A stretch of 64,000 bases of DNA, taken from assembly GCA_013396655.1 (NCBI GenBank), contig WBMV01003161.1:1920059-1984058 (forward strand), read 5' to 3'. Positions 27,148-38,868 of this stretch are shown here, piece by piece. The translations under genes were made by a program, and so were the position numbers. The stretch comes from Campylorhamphus procurvoides (taxonomy: Eukaryota; Chordata; Aves; Passeriformes; Dendrocolaptidae). How positions within the stretch are numbered: position 1 is the stretch's first letter; each line of letters opens with the position of its first letter. The notes beneath the pieces were generated by a model. The model was not told the DNA's origin and did no database searches. It saw nothing but the letters and a program-made list of their open reading frames with translations.

Positions 27148-27267
27148 TAAGTGCCTGCTTAAGTCTGTTCCCATTCAATAAAGTGTTTAAGTGTCTGCCT
27201 ATGTCCCACTGATACTAATATAAGATTTAAGTGTCTGCTTAGGATGAAATGTTCTCAGAAGATTTGT
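27148..27267. repeat. Decayed 40-bp tandem repeat, three copies
   Basis: TAAGTGCCTGCTTA at 27148, TAAGTGTCTGCCTA at 27188 and TAAGTGTCTGCTTA at 27228 start exactly 40 bp apart. Copies 1 and 2 are also similar toward their ends (CAATAAAGTGTT against ACTAATATAAGATT), while the third is diverged outside the core. The inverted ends of the core (TAAG...CTTA) and the motif resemble a class of old amniote interspersed repeats whose family I cannot name with confidence. Confidence 0.7.
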
Positions 27268-27369
27268 TCTGCTGAGGCTTGATGTGTGCTGCTGTATTCT
27301 GGACACAGCTAGTCACACAGACTAAGGATGCAGAAATGAAGACCAGGGTGGTCATTACCTTGTCTCCAC

Positions 27370-28008
27370 ATGATGGTTTGCTCAGATGAAACTCTGGGGA
27401 CATATTTAAAGTGTTATCAGAATATACACAGAGATTTATTTTTAAATCTTTCTCAGGTTCTCAATCATGTGAGTAGTTCATCCCTAGAACCAGCAGAAAT
27501 TTGCATGATCAAAACTAGTATGGGAACAGTCCCCATCACAGTGATGGGTGTGAGAAAGCCAGCACCACAGACTGTGAGGTTATCCAAACCATTCCTCCTT
27601 TTTCTTTTTCATCTGCAGTGGTCTGAGAATGGATTTTTCTCAGAGTTACTTGATCTCCAGGATGTTTTTTGCAGCTCATTGCTGTATCTAAGGCAGTGCC
27701 GCAAGGTGCTGCTTTACGTGGGTGGGAGAGAATGGGACTCATGGGCTGCTCCTGCATGGGGTTGTAACACACCATGGTCTGATGTAACTGAGCATGACAG
27801 TAAGAGAAACTCTAAAAATATTTGTCATCATATTTGCGAGACTGCCTTATTTGGGAAGGAGGCCATGGCAAGCCCCTGGGACAACTTACCACCCCACAAA
27901 CAACCATGTTTTGAAGAAGACAGTGAGTTTTCTGGCAAAAGGATCATTTGTGCAAAATTATCAATTCCCCCCCCCCAAAAAAAAATACGAAAAGGAGGGA
28001 CAATTTGA
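27370..28008 (+). other. Longest open frame (212 codons), doubtful coding candidate
   Basis: This is an uninterrupted ATG-to-stop frame of 212 codons, the longest in the window. The translation has no signal peptide, no membrane helix and no motif I recognise. It is Ser- and Cys-scattered and ends in a Lys-rich tail that arises from a C10-A9 homopolymer (27967-27985), which is a sign of non-coding sequence. One point in its favour is a strong splice-acceptor sequence (pyrimidine tract then CTGCAG, ending 27618). After it the frame continues WSENGFFSEL; a weak donor, GTAAGA, lies at 27800. An internal exon at 27619-27799 is therefore conceivable. No homologue is known to me; chance is the more likely explanation. 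Confidence 0.12.
27967..27985. repeat. C10-A9 homopolymer pair
   Basis: Ten C directly followed by nine A. This is prone to replication slippage and sequencing error, so any frame crossing it should be treated with caution. Confidence 0.95.
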
Positions 28009-31000
28009 AGGTTCAAAGTCCCCTGTTATTTTTGCTCACAATGTCTATGACAATTTTGCAACATTAAGTTCACTTTTCCAGTTCAGACGAGACATGCAGG
28101 GCTCAGTCCTGATTGGGGACTTCACAGTGTTGTCCTCACCACTGTTTCTTGGTTTATCCTGGGAACAGGCAGCTCAGCAGAAGCAGCACCTCGAAGGGTC
28201 CGACCTGCACACTGATTGAAGAAGAAAGTTTAGAACTGATGACGAAGCCTTGTTGCTTTTTCAAGCTTTGTAACAGCTTTGGTAAAGGTTCTTGCTTTTG
28301 CTTTCTCCCATGCAATCAGCACAGAGATTAAAATTTACTGTTGCTGCTATTTCCAGAGAAGAGCTGGGAGATGAACTGAGGTTTCCTTTTCCCAAGTGCT
28401 TTTTGGTGTTGACAGTGCGGAAGAGTCATCTGTGACAATTCTGTTTTTTCTGTCAGTGCAGCTTCCTACATGGGATTTATTTTTACAGGCAGGATCCTTC
28501 AGAATATTTCTTTTTTTCAAGTCCAGTTTCATTTAGCAAAGGAGCTTCTGTGGGTTGTCCCCACTCAGACATTTTTATACCCTCTAGAAAGTTGAGCTTC
28601 TGTGCTGATTATGGACATGAATTGCCACCTTCTGTGCTTTGCAACAGAATTATTTTAAATCTATATTAGTGTCATGGATTTCAACAGGAATTTTGCCTTG
28701 GTCATTACCAATTTCAGTCTACACGGAGATTTGAATTGCACACAACAATGAGGTTTTTTCTGAGGTGTGATATCCATGGATTACTGGACTGTGAAATTCA
28801 TTTATCAGACAAAGCATCATCACCTCTTCTTTTCCTTCTGGTCATCTTTCTTCTCATTTTTATGTTTATTTTCCATATCTCATGTTATGTTAAAATAGTA
28901 TATAACTTGAGGCAAGGATCATCATGTTTTGTTAGGAATATTGCAAGTAATTTCTGAATAGAACTTATGTACAAATGCAAATCTTTACTTTTTAGGGAAA
29001 GGAATAACTGTGTAATAGCAACTCTAATCATTCAGCTGTCCAGGGGCTCATTAAACCTCTGTGCTTCCTTGAAGTCAAATTAAATGGTCAACACCAGTGA
29101 GTCCTTATATCACATAACAAAGCTTTCCACGGGGCATGGGATTACATGGTCTCTGTGCCAAATATAGCACAAGGGTCTGATGTGGCTTTTGCAATGTCTG
29201 CCATTACATTTCAGATCCCAAGGAAATAAAAACATGTATTTCCATAGAAACCATAATGTGTGCTGAATACTGCCTTTAAGTATGGAAATATATCTTCTAA
29301 TATAGTCAAATGGGGCTGTTACTATATTCTAAAGAAGAATTTGGTGCCATATGCTGATACATAAATGTCAATCAGTCACATATATCCCAGTATCTGTATT
29401 TTAACTAGAGTTTCTCCCTTTGAATGGTGCATGACAATGTCTACACAACATGACTCAGTGAGCACCCACGGCACGGGGCTAGCTGGACACCAGCACCCAG
29501 ACTAAAGGACTTTCAGGGAAAGGGGTACAGGTTAGCACAGTCCCAGTGCCACGGGCACACTGAGGAACCTGCGTTGCTTAAAATTAAAGATTTAAAAAGA
29601 AATGTCATTGTACAGCCTCTAAGAGTCATAGGATTAAACAGCTAATGAGAAAAGTGGAGGGACTAGCAATTTCTGCTGCAATGTAGTTTGTTGTCTCTGT
29701 TACTCCCAGGCAGATCTCTAATTTTAACTCATCATCACATCTTATCTTTTCCCTCATAGACCAAGTGCAGTTGCAGTGTGCCTTCTCTGAAACCCTTTCA
29801 GTGCACCCGAAACTTTTTGGTTTGGAATGGAAAGCTCTCATTCACTATAAACAATTTAATGATTTTCTTTCATTAAAAATTCAGGTCAGATTTTACAAGA
29901 AAAAAACCCTATTCTTTTAAATGAAGCATCTGATAGAGGTTTGATAGTGTTAAGATAAAATATCTTGTATTTTCCAAAAACTTTGTATTTTTAAAATTGG
30001 CAAAATTACATATATTCCCCTATTTTATTCTTTCCCTCTCCCTTGTTCTTTTCAGCTGGAAGTTTCATATTTTTTCCCTTGGGAATACACCTTATACAGA
30101 GATTTTAATAGTTATTTCAATGAGTAAAGTCACTATCCAAAAGACCATTTTTGCTGCATGCAAAAGGCTAAAACACCAGCAAACCCCAGAAGGAAGCATG
30201 GAAATAGGTGGATGCTGCTCCTTAATAATCACACTATTATTTCCAAGCATTTAATTATCAGTTTGAATGGAAACAAAATGAGGATAAAAGTAAATTATAT
30301 GTTCTGTGTTGGAGAACATGTAGTTTTTGCTTTAAGAGTTTGGATAAGATTTTGGCTAAGTTTACTTACTGATTTCTAAAAATATTAATTATGCTATAAA
30401 CTGATATGTGGGTTTAAAAACCTTGAATTTTTTTAGCATGTTTCAGTTCCAGATCTCCTGTTTGAAGGCAAAGTTAATAATTAATGACAGTGAGCAAGCA
30501 CAGCATGTGAAAACACTGCCCCAAATTAGAGCCTAAAGTCACTGCCTTTTAAGGCACCACTGCTCACACTGCTGCTTCACTTTTGGGGGCTCAAAGACAG
30601 GGAATCACCCCTTATCCTTCTCTGGGACATTGAAATATTTCATGTATCCCTTACCTGAATGCTTGGAAAATGAACCATCAGTTCACAGACTGGCTGCTGG
30701 CTATTAACGTGCCATTTTCTATGTTATTCTGGCTTTTATTAACTCTTATAAAATTCAATCCTTCAGGTTCAGCTTCACAGAGAATCTTCCAGGGCAGCTG
30801 GGCTTTCTCTTCGTTGTAAATAGTCCTACAACAGGCTCTGCAGCGTGCTAAAACCAAAAAAATCAATATGTATTCTAATAGACAGGAACAAATTGGGTCT
30901 TAAAGTGTAAATAGGGCTGTGTGAAATACAATAAAGTAAATTTAACCAGTGAACTGTATTAACTCTGGTGATTATTCTGCATTCAAGGAGGATAATTTAT

Positions 31001-34000
31001 GTAATGATCGTCAGAGCTGTTGGACTTTCCACCACAGATCTTGAAGGTCATCGGCTGAGCAGGGACGTGAACCTTTCCAAAGGTAAAGAAAATCTTTTCA
31101 ATTAGATTGAACCTCATTATTATTTTCCAAGCCACCTCACCTCCATTACACAGCTGGATTCTGCGGGATGGTGCCTGCAGTGTGGAAGCAGACCTGGCTT
31201 TGCCTCAATCCCTTGGGCCAGCAGCTCCATCACAGCCCAGGAGCTGCAGCTGCTGAACCACCAACCACGATTTATCCACCTCCTCAGCTCAGGGCTGGTT
31301 TCCTCCACTGCAAATGTAAGAGAAGAAAGACTTTGTGAAAGTGGTTTCCTTTCTCTAGGATGTATTTGCCAAAAAGACTGTGATTTTATGCTAATAAATA
31401 ACAAGCAAATGCAATTCCAAAGTAGCTGTGTTTTGATTAGAAATGTTTTTTTAATGGAGAGTGGCTTTGGATGAAGTTTTGAAATGTGAAGTGAATCATT
31501 TTGAGTTACTCATTTCTCTATTGTCAAAATAGTTGATTTTGTAATAGCTCGGAGCTGTTTCACCTGATTTGATGTAGTAGAATATTAGCTGTAATAATAG
31601 GATAAAAACCAGACTATAGCTGTTTTCATGTTATTGGAACAGAAGTTACTGCTGTACCAGAACAATGTAATCCAGTATTAATGAAAAGAAATGCTCCCAT
31701 GTTCCCAAATCAAATAAAACCAAACCCCATGTTTACAGGAAAATTTTGGTTGATTTTTGTTTTGTTTTTCACTTAGAATGAAAACAAGCCTCAAGAATTT
31801 CTTCAGAGCTGAAAACCTCATCAGTGTCCCCAGAGATTGCCATATTCACTGAGTCAGCTGCTGAAGATGTTAAATCAAGTTTTCAAACCTTGAGCATCTT
31901 GCCAAGCTTCAGAGCCAGCCTTTAACCTTTAAGGTGGCTTTTGGGGGCCTTCACCCAGGGCTCTTTGTCAATTTATGGTACTCGCTGCTCCCTGATGTGA
32001 TGGATATGGAACACAAGCCAAAAGGTAGGCTGGTAAAGAGAAACCTGATGGCAATAGGGAAGAAAAAAATTTGTTACCAGTATGGGTAGTATGGATAGAT
32101 ACCCCATTAATTTTAAAATAATAAACATCAGCAGAGGTAGAGGGAGGAAATGTGCCCTATAAAATAAGCAAATAAAGGAAATTAGACAAAGTCAATCTTC
32201 CAGTCTCCTTCAAATAGTTGTAGGAACTATCCCAGGGTTTTTCAAAACAATGACCTTGCTGTTATAAATGCAAAATCTAGCTTGTTGATCTTAAAAAAAT
32301 ATTTTAATTAAAATAAATTGTTCAAATAATACTTCTGAAATGAACTTGCTAATTTCTGTGTAAACATCTAAAGCAATTTCTATATTTAAATGACATACAC
32401 TGTATGAGTAATGTCTTTTTTTTTTTAAGTCTTCTAGCATTAGTGCTTCACAAAATAAGGGCAGCTAAAGGGATTTCTAATTGATAAATCTGACTTTCAT
32501 TTTAAGGCATGACCATTAGACTAATGAAAATCCAGTGTGGCCAATTCCTTGCAACTGATTTCGATTATAAGTACACTCTACAAAGCTGTTTCTATTGCCA
32601 GCTCTGCAATACCATCCTGGCAACCTGTCCAGTTGCATTTCAGTAATTTCTGCTTTTTTGCATATTCTCCTGTTCAACCTCACCATACTGATGTGCTATT
32701 TATATGTATTTTCTTATGAGAAAAAAAAAAAGTTATGCAGGATCATATTCTTGGCTGGTGGGAGGTGGCATCATTCACCCAAACTACTGGTGAGAGTCTG
32801 ATCCAACGAGGTTTCATGATGCACTTTCCATGCACTGAATTTCTGCTTGTTTGTACCACAGTGTGTGTTAACAAACTCTGATGGGATCTTTGAAGATTGG
32901 AAACAGGGCCACCTTTTACTAATGAAAAACATGAGGACAGTGAAAACTAAAGAAAACTAAAAGTGGGAGCTGATGGGAGCACAGGGAAGTTTTTGGGAGA
33001 ATTAGCCAGGTACTCCCCTTCTGGTAGTCCAGTGATAATGTCCTTTGTTCAGTGTTTTATTTCACCATAGTATTGCCAGGCACAGTGACATCTGACACAA
33101 GGAAATGTTTTAACACCTGAGTTCAGAAACCAACATGGGATGTACAGAATCGAATGGCCTAAGGCTCATTTTATTTGTTTTAAAATTGATTAATGGTGAA
33201 AAACAAATATTTATTTTCCAGTTAAAATGTTAATTCAGATTTATTTATTTTAAATTATATTTCACATTCCTTCAACATCCAAGTGCCCTCATATGTGACA
33301 CAAAAAATGCAGTTTCAGAGTCCTTAGGCATCAGAACCTACTCCCCTGCTTGGTACAGATCTAGTATTGCAGCATTTTTTGAATTACTTGAGCAAAAGCA
33401 GAAGGGTCCAGACAGATTTTAAGCCCTGCAGGATCTTCAGAACCCTCAAAGAGAGAAAAACAGCGTTGTGGGGAGTCTTCTGCAGATAACTGAAGGATCT
33501 TGGCAAAACTGAGATGCTTTAATAACAGATGGTGAGGAATAGGCTTAGCCAGTTCTCTCTCCATCATTTTTGAGTGCAGAATATCCCTCCACATGACATC
33601 CTGTGCTGTTGTCTCAGATCTATTATTAAACAGCCCTCGTAGTGTGTATGCTCCAGTCCTTTCCTCGGGGATGGTCTAATGGGATCAGGATTTGATTTCC
33701 ACACCATCGTCTGGCTGAGCCATCCCACCTCTGGTGGGTTCACAAGGCAGAAACATTTGGCTCTTCTTCCAGTACAGCCAGAGTTCCAACCCAAACCAGC
33801 AGAGAAATGCAGGAGCATGGAGGTGTAGTCACTGTGTGTCAGGCTCTACATCTGCTTCTTGGCTTCTTCATGAGACCAAGGTCCTCTGTAAAGTTGGTTG
33901 CTCTGTGGCACTGAGATTCTTTTCTGTTTATCTGCATTTAGTGAAAGCAAACACAAAGGAGAAGGGTGATAACAGAAGGATGACAGTGATATTCTTCCTT

Positions 34001-37000
34001 TGGGCATGAGCTCCAAGATGTAGTGTGACCCCTTATGGCTCCACGTGCTGTAGACTGAGACAAAACCAGCTCAAATCCTGCGTTTGAAAAGAGTGTTCTT
34101 GTAATGGTGCAACACATGTCACAAACCAGTGATAGCTGGAGAGAAGAACTCTCCTGGCACTGGGCATGGGGGCCAACATCTGTGCCAGGACTCTCACTTC
34201 TGCTCCACACTGGAATTCCCTGAAATTCAAAGTCTTTATGAAGACATTTGGGTTTGAAATGGCCAAGGGACATTGAAAGTGAGCAGGAACCAGCTCATGG
34301 CCAGTTAGACAACCGAGGAAGAAGATAGTCTCTTTTTAATTTGCAACTCTTGCAGACTTGGGCAGGTTTATGGGACAGTCTAAATTCTGCAGTAACATAT
34401 TACACATATTAAAATTCTGCCCATTAAAAATTACATTAATATACAATACAGGGAAGAACCACTGCAACTAATAACACACAGGAGGCACGTCTGTCCTTTC
34501 ATTCCCACCCCAAAGGCCAAAGAAACAGAGTTGAACCTGAAGTCCCTAGGAATGATGGCATCCTGCATCCAAGCTGAGTAACTTGAATGGTAGCTATGCC
34601 TTGTTATGCCAGAACTAAATCTGTGTCCAAGTATTGGGACAAATCCAAGGTTTTTCTCCAAGCAGTAATTGAGGGGGTTTTTTTTCACAGTTCTTTATCT
34701 TCTTGTTCTGAACCCTGAAAGAAAATGTACTGGCCTCAGGCTGGAAAGGACATAATAATGCCTTAGCACTGGTACAAAATAGCCCATGAAGTGCTCTGAA
34801 TGGTAATGTGGCCCTTTCTGAGTGCTGGAGCACATGAAGGTGATCCAGGTGATGCTCCAAAACTCTGCCAGGCAGGTGGCTATGGGCAGCAAGCAAAGCC
34901 TAGGCTGTGGGAGCTGTGAAATTCCACTTCCAGAGGAATCTGAGAAAAGCAGGTTTAAAAATAAGCAATCAAGCTGGTTTCCTTTGTTAATGACTCAGTG
35001 ATTCACCCAAGATAGCATATTTCAGCTTTGAAGGGCTTCACTCTTGGGAGTAGCTTTCTTTGGAATCCATTGTTTTGAATGAAAATGGGAAATGCATCCA
35101 AAACCAGTACTGATGAGACTGTACCCACTGTGTCTAACTTCTTTTATTCACCTTATTTTCCCTCTTCTCCTCTTCCTCCTCAATCATAGACCTACTCAGT
35201 CAGTAATAGCTCTCTGCCAGGGGAAATAGACCTTTTGCTCTTCTCTGACCTTTTAAATTTCTGTCCACCACCCCCCTACACTACCTGCTTTGGCTGAGAA
35301 ACATAGAGATCAAGTGATCTCCCAGCTTTGTGTGATGTTATTAAACTGGTGCTACAAACTGCAGTCAGGGAAGTTTCACTGTGGCTTTTCTCCCACAGCA
35401 ACAAAGGAACAAGAAGGACCAGAGGGAATGAGAGTACAACATTCCAAATTACTAGTGAGAGCTACAGTCCACACGAGGATGGCATAGAAAAATCCAAATG
35501 GTAGGCTTTTAGAAAATACATTAAATTCCCATCTTTGCCTCTGGTTATGACTAAACTTCCCTTTCACCAAGTACAAAATTCCCATCAAGAGGAATGGGGC
35601 AAGAGATTTGAGACTGATTTTTCCATACACACAAAATTGTGATGAGGAGGAAGTCAGTAAACAGAGGCAATATCTTAACTGAAGTGGCTGGGCCAGCTGG
35701 AAGAAGGAGCTATGCTTTTAGAGCTACAACCCCATCTGAGCTCAAGATATAGCTCCAAAGTCAAACTGGACTCAGTAGAGGAACAATGTGGGAATAAAGA
35801 CTCCTTTAAGGTAGGTTTTGTTTCTACTTTTATTCTCTTTGCAGTGCTCAGCCCACACAGCCCTACGTTGGTAAGATTTCAGAGCTGAAAAAGAGCTTGT
35901 GTTGTGTCTTTTTCCAGCTCTTAGAGATGATGTTGACCAAGACGTTACCTCTCCTTAGAGGTCTTGTCCTGTTTATATCATTACACAACAAAGGAGTCAA
36001 GGTAGTTCACCCTTGAACTCTGGTGATGAGCAGATAAAGGAGTTAATGATGAGCTAAACCTCAGTGGATCTGTTGCACAAAAATCCAGGGAGCCAGCAGC
36101 CTCTAGGGCTGACCTATTTGACAAATGTCATGGTCTCATGTAATTTCATATTCACTTTTCAAACCACCTCCCAAGTTTCTGCTCACAGGGATCTCACCCT
36201 GTGATAACGGAGGAAATGGAGAGTTTCGCAGAGGAACAGGAATGCACTAAATAACCCCTGCCAACAGCAGGCTAGTTCACTGCCAGCTCCAGATGGGTTT
36301 TTTAATCAAGCAGTGCAATATTGATGGCCTCTGCTCAAGCTCTTTTGCTAATTGCCTTCCAACATGAACTCAGCAAAAGGTATGTTAAATCCAAATTTCC
36401 ACCAAACATAAGGCTGGGATGAAGATATATTTTGCCCGTGAACAGACAAAAGACAGAAAACAGGGAATCTTGACACTGAAGGCTTTTGTTTGAAGATGTT
36501 TTCATCTGACTTCTCTGAGCCTTGAAATGCAAACTTTAACATCTTTTGCTTTACCTCATTTAAAAGAAGCTGCCAAGCCCTTACCTCTTTACTCACAGTT
36601 TTAAGGCAGTCTTTAACACTTCCAGTGGAGCTCTGTTAAGTATTCAGTGCTCTCTGCTCATTTCCATTATGTTTAGTAAGCAGTAAGTATTATTAGGTTG
36701 CTGCTATTTCTCAATATGTGCTGTGCACGTTCTCAGATCTTCAGCATTCCTCTACAGAAATATCTGATCAATTTCAGTTTCTGGAATTTGTGTTAAAATT
36801 GGCACTTAAGATGGATTATTAGCATAAATATGAGCATAGCTCTAAACTGGTGAGATATGTTCAGGCATTGCAGAAAGCTTGGAACCTGCTGGAAGACCTT
36901 TTCCAATTTACCTGCTGTTTCTAATAGGAAATATATATTAAACAACAACCTATGGATGAAAAGGAGGAGATATTTCAGCTGACATTTTTTGCCAGCTGAG

Positions 37001-38053
37001 TTAACTCTGTTCTGTTCTCTAACTGTGAAGAAGATGACACTGTTTTCAATTATACACTTTATGCCATGTTCCTGAAGGTTATCACTAATCCCCTCTGTTC
37101 TTGGAGATTTTCTGAGCTTGGACTGTACTGAAAATTGGAATGAACAAAGCTAACTCTTTTTTATATCCATTTATTTCTCTTTATGTTTACTTCCACTCAG
37201 AGGCCTTTTCATGCCCTGTTTCCATTGTCTGCCACATTTTCAGCCTTACAAGGAAAGAGTAAGGAAAGCCCTTCTCTTTCAGTAGCTGTACCTCATTGCG
37301 TGATTACAATGCTAAAACTGCTTCAGAGCCAAAGGGTTGGACAGACACTGACCTGCAGAGAGTCAGTATGAGGTTTAGGTAACATCCTGCCTGTGGGGAG
37401 ATGGAGGAGGATGAACTGTCAAAACACTAGTGGGGAGTGCTGTCCTGTGCCCAGCTCCTTGGGTTGAGAAAAACTCACTTGCAGCCCCTTCCCTGGAGAG
37501 GTGCCATAACAGAAAGTACACTATGATCACCAGGTGATGGCCCTGAAAGTGCCAGTCTGAACAACCAACGGGGAGGGGGTCTGGTAGCAAAGCAGATGAG
37601 GATGGTAGCAAAGAGATGCGTTTGCAGAGGGGGAGCCATCCTGATCTTGTGTCTGAAGCTTGTTCAGAGGCAACCCTGACCACATCTGGTCTTGAGGAGG
37701 ATTGCAAGGAGATGCCAACTCTGCCCCAGGACAGAGAGGATCACATGTATCAGGGCCTCCTAGGGCTGTGCAGGGACTCTCACCTGCTAATGCTGAACAT
37801 CAGCCCACTCCCATGAAACAAAGCAGATCTGATGCTGTGGAGGTTTCTGCCACCTCTAAGCATTCAACAATTCACTGTCCAACTGTGCCTGCTCATGTTG
37901 CCCCTTCCAGTGCTTGGACTCATCCAGAGCATCCCTCTTTACAATCCTTGCTGTGCTCTGGGCGATCTGCCCAGCTGTCCTGGGGTCTGGCTGCTTAACT
38001 GCATTAAGGGACAGTAATTTCCTGGTGAGACAGCCAACAATCTCCCGCATTTC
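28009..38053. other. Ten kilobases of unique DNA, no gene seen
   Basis: This is the longest stretch without any recognised repeat. The open frames are short, at most about 111 codons. A T11 run lies at 32416-32426. AT-rich pieces at 29.8-30.4 and 33.1-33.3 kb are compositional. A GC-richer stretch at 37.5-38.0 kb has overlapping frames on both strands. Confidence 0.65.
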
Positions 38054-38090
38054 AAATTTTCTGTTTAATTTAATTTTCTGTTTAAATTAA
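38054..38090. repeat. 17-bp direct duplication
   Basis: AATTTTCTGTTTAA occurs at 38055 and again at 38072, giving two AT-rich tandem copies of a 17-bp unit just upstream of the CR1 at 38.56 kb. No function is suggested. Confidence 0.85.
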
Positions 38091-38559
38091 TGTTGTTTCC
38101 TCTATGCTTGTCTCAAAACAATCTCTCTCTCATGGAGTCTCCCTGGGTTTTCTGCCTTGAGGAGGCTGATGGTGGCTCTGCAGCTTTTGGTGGGACATTA
38201 GGTCCCTGGGTGATGCTGCCAGAGGAAGAGTACAGAAGTGTTGGGTATCTCCCTCCATCCTTCTCCTTGCTGGACCTGGAGAGTCAGAGCATCAAGTACT
38301 TGGCTTTCACTGTGCAAGGGGAGGGAGGTTTTCATAGATCTTGGACAGACTTGACTCTTCTGAGTACCAGAGAGGTACACACTCCTTCCCAGCATGTCCA
38401 CATCATGCTCTGAGAGAATGGCAACTCTACTTAGTCTTTTTGTTTCCATAAGCCCTCATTTGGGAGCAGAAAGGCCTCAGCCCTTCCCATGCGGCAGAAA
38501 TTATGGCTCTCTTCCTGTAAAGGTGAGCAGGTTTCTTGTCCTGAAACCAAGACTGTTGT

Positions 38560-38868
38560 AGAATCACAGAATCATGGAATGGTTTGGGTTAGAAGGGACA
38601 TTAAACTTCATCTCATTCCAACCCCTGTGCTATGGGCAATGACACCTTCCACTAGACTTGGGTTGCTCCAAGCCCCACCCAACCTGGCTTTCAGCACTTC
38701 TAGGGATGGGGCAGCCACAGCTTCTCTGGGCAGCCTGTTCTGGTGCCTCACTGCCCTCACAGTAAAGAAATTTTCCTAACAGCCAACCTAAACCTACTCT
38801 TTTTCAGTTTAAACCCATTCTCTCTTGTCCTGTCTCTACATATCCTTATAAAAAGGCTCCCTTCAGGA
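38560..38868 (-). repeat. CR1 LINE, 5'-truncated 3' end
   Basis: This is the best-preserved repeat in the window. The plus strand starts with AGAATCACAGAATCATGG, the reverse complement of the CR1 terminal octamer repeats. It continues through the familiar CR1 3' block: AATGGTTTGGGTTAGAAGGG, CATTCCAACCCC, CTATGGGCAATGACACCTTC, CCACCCAACCTGGC, GGGATGGGGCAGCCACAGCT and CTCTGGGCAGCCTGTTCTGG. It then runs through 'taaacctactctttttcag' into CTCTTGTCCTGTCTCTACAT. Near 38855 the sequence jumps from the AAAAAGG position to CTCCCTTCAGG, which suggests an internal deletion relative to other copies. It lies on the minus strand, is 5'-truncated as is usual for CR1, and has no coding capacity. The open frame crossing it is a shadow of the repeat. 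Confidence 0.95.

Noticed and set aside
32350..32372. TGTAAACATCTAAAGC, similar to the miR-30 seed region
   Set aside because: The match breaks after the seed and no hairpin with a complementary arm was found.
38489..38779. 96-codon plus-strand frame
   Set aside because: It is an antisense reading of the CR1 3' end.
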